From the NCBI GenBank assembly GCA_038501785.1, contig JBAMJR010000168.1:1120001-1184000 (forward strand): DNA of 64,000 nt. The letters run 5' to 3'. The notes below the pieces were generated by a model. It saw only the letters and a list, made by a program, of their open reading frames with translations, did not search any database and had not been told where the DNA came from. This document shows positions 62,969 to 64,000 of this stretch, piece after piece (within the stretch, counting starts at the first letter, position 1; the number at the start of each line of letters is the position of its first letter). The DNA is from Myoxocephalus aenaeus. Its lineage: Eukaryota > Chordata > Actinopteri > Perciformes > Cottidae. The position numbers and the translations under genes were made by a program.

Positions 62969-63772
62969 ACTGTTAAACACATATCTCTTTGTCACACAGA
63001 AGACCAACACATATGCACAAATACAAAATATCTTACATCTCTTGCAAAAGTAACACAAAACTACACAAGCTTTTCTTTTTTGCATCACAACAGCTCTTAG
63101 CTTTGAATGACATTTCCAAAGGAGCTAACCGTATAATCTTTGTTAATAGAGTTACTTTTCAAAAAGTGTGTTTTAGAATTTCATATAATGTGCTTCTGGT
63201 TCGGCATAGCTGGTCAATAGATCTCTACATTAGTGAGTGCTTTCAATAATCTTGCCACAAGTACCAATTTTTTTTTGTCTTGGCAATTGAAAGAAACTGT
63301 AAGATGTGTGCACGGTGACGTTATCATTTTAAAATAATGTGGTTATATTTCTTCATATGTATTCTCTTCATGTATAACTATATTTCAGTTGGGTTCTCAA
63401 AGTTTTTTCTTTTACTTCAGTTTTGTACCGATGCCATTACACTAACAAAATGCAGCATTCCTCTTGATATTACATGTTTCTTTGCTGTATCGCATTGCTT
63501 TTTACTGATGGAGCATCGATGTTTCTCATGTGGACTTTGCTCTATCTGTTCTGCGGTACCTCTTTGGAGAGTTTGGTGGTTTGGGCGTTGTTTAACTGAC
63601 TGTGAATGGTACCGATGTCCTTCTCCAGCTGGCTGAGCTCCAGGCCCAGCAGGTGCAGAGGCAGGTCTGTGTACAGGCCCTGGTCGTTCAGGTACTGGTG
63701 AGGCTCCAGCCGCGCCGTCACGTTCTTGATCACATCCTGGATCTGAGGGAGACGCCTGCGGGACAGCTCCAC
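61042..63772 (-). CDS. olfm4: Olfactomedin-4-like secreted glycoprotein, 3' three coding exons (5' partial)
   Basis: This gene model joins three exons, 63772-63560, 62877-62745 and 61895-61042, giving 399 residues and a TAA stop. Residues 1 to about 115 are helical, with leucine heptads and one NVT glycosylation site; they match the coiled-coil region that oligomerises secreted olfactomedins. Residues from about 119 (YCLKGLI) to the end form an olfactomedin domain. Its Cys in YCLKG and the Cys in VCGVLY sit where the conserved domain disulfide lies in myocilin. The C-terminal stretch YNDGYLLAYQ resembles OLFM4. Members of this family are extracellular matrix or mucus glycoproteins. Human OLFM4 is about 510 residues, so roughly 100 N-terminal residues, including the signal peptide, should lie beyond base 64000. 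Olfactomedin identity is very secure. Assignment to OLFM4 rather than a fish-specific paralogue is from memory of the family and less sure. Confidence 0.85.
61905..62215 (-). mobile_element. LINE 3'-UTR copy inside the last olfactomedin intron
   Basis: In reverse complement this matches 46610-46856 along most of its length. Shared landmarks include the CATCCGGGGAGAGGGATCC stretch, TTTTCCTGAT, GATGTGAGGTCCTGGGACA, and a terminal AAATAAACTGAATTGAAT-like tail. The copy is 5'-truncated, has no coding sequence, and lies antisense in the same orientation as the host gene. It accounts for over a third of the 849-bp intron. Confidence 0.8.
62745..62877 (-). CDS. olfm4: Olfactomedin-4-like exon: linker between coil and OLF domain
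   Basis: The exon is 133 nt, entering in phase 0 and leaving in phase 1. It starts MGKLRTSVDKM, continuing the coiled coil of the exon before, and ends CKSIPKDFR plus one base. It carries a single Cys (AESCKS) that could make an inter-chain disulfide. The acceptor AG sits one or two bases from the end of a long TG repeat. No GT donor in the right phase exists. AGAG/GCAAGC gives a GC donor whose last base completes a Gly codon with the GT at the start of the next exon. The exon is too short to stand out as an open frame and was found by reading the minus strand between the flanking exons. Confidence 0.82.
62878..62967 (-). repeat. (CA)n microsatellite forming the 3' end of an intron
   Basis: About 88 bp of CA on the plus strand is TG on the coding strand of the olfactomedin gene. 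It runs to within two bases of the TTAG acceptor at 62878-62879. The TG tract stands where a polypyrimidine tract would be expected. A branch-point-like TTTAACA or GTAACTG lies upstream of it, near 62970-62985. Confidence 0.9.
63560..63772 (-). CDS. olfm4: Olfactomedin-4-like exon: coiled-coil segment
   Basis: The exon is 213 nt, 71 codons, and phase 0 at both ends. The acceptor reads CCCCTGCAG/GTGGAG and the donor AAAGAG/GTACCG on the minus strand. It begins VELSRRRLPQIQ and ends TTKLSKE. The NVT sequon near residue 18 is a likely N-glycosylation site. The segment LELSQLEKDIGTIHSQL shows heptad spacing expected of the family's coiled coil. An in-frame ATG lies just upstream of the acceptor, but the frame before it is intronic, so it is not taken as the start. 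Codon use is GC-rich compared with its surroundings, which also supports a real exon. Confidence 0.85.
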
Positions 63773-63879
63773 CTGCAGGGGACCACACACACTCTGAGTG
63801 AAAGGTTTGTCTTTTCTTCATTTCCATTGGGTTCTGTACCCATGGATGGATTTCTGAACGGCCCTCGCCCGATTTCTCT

Positions 63880-64000
63880 AGCCCGCTGGTGGCCCCTCTG
63901 ACCTGCAGCTACAAAATGGCCAAAAGAGAAAAATAAAAACCAGGAAGAGATTTAAAACGACCACAAAGAAACGTAAAGCGACTGCAAAGAGACAACAAAT
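63880..64000 (+). repeat. Dispersed repeat fragment (CTACAAAATG / ACAAAGAGAC family)
   Basis: The stretch begins with a CCTGCAGCTACAAAATGG-like head, then ACCAGGAAGAGAT, then a CCACAAAGAAAC / GCAAAGAGAC run. The same order of blocks occurs near 11560, 34510 and 36260. The copy runs off the window end and lies in or just upstream of an olfactomedin intron. Confidence 0.7.

Overview
The window is vertebrate nuclear DNA, almost certainly from a ray-finned (teleost) fish. The evidence is long (CA)n/(TG)n arrays, several non-LTR retrotransposon 3' ends and short hAT elements of teleost type, a tRNA-headed SINE, and one intron-containing vertebrate gene. There is no bacterial-style gene packing, no operon and no CRISPR array. 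More than 95% of the window is non-coding. Most long open frames are accidents of tandem repeats whose period is a multiple of three or that lack stops in several frames.

The one convincing protein gene is at the right end on the minus strand (63772 down to 61042). Three coding exons encode the C-terminal 399 residues of a secreted olfactomedin-domain protein, most like olfactomedin-4. The 5' exons (signal peptide and start of the coiled coil) lie beyond base 64000. The last intron reads best as a GC-AG intron. The acceptor of the intron before it abuts a roughly 88-bp TG repeat.

Region by region: 1-18.6 kb is intergenic or intronic sequence with microsatellites, a 450-bp hAT element with a perfect target duplication (7131-7580), LINE 3' ends and a 73-bp minisatellite. 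From 18.6 to 24.1 kb lies an unusual block: a CAGAACC array, a purine-rich array, (TG)n and (GA)n, then a CpG-rich island with a consensus CRE and GC box, then a 2.2-kb satellite of 36-bp palindromic units and a 0.7-kb TG-rich array. The island may be the promoter and first exon of an unseen minus-strand gene. From 24.1 to 36 kb, minisatellites have grown inside transposable elements. From 36 to 43.5 kb, transposons are nested with readable target duplications (hAT, solo LTR, foldback MITE). From 43.5 to 61 kb there are SINEs, LINE and L1 remnants, a 193-bp tandem repeat and a second foldback MITE. From 61 to 64 kb is the olfactomedin gene.

The recurring theme is tandem arrays nucleated inside dispersed elements, plus five hAT-type insertions whose 7-8-bp duplications can be read by eye. 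Family names for repeats are from recognition of ends, tails and ORF fragments, not from a database search.
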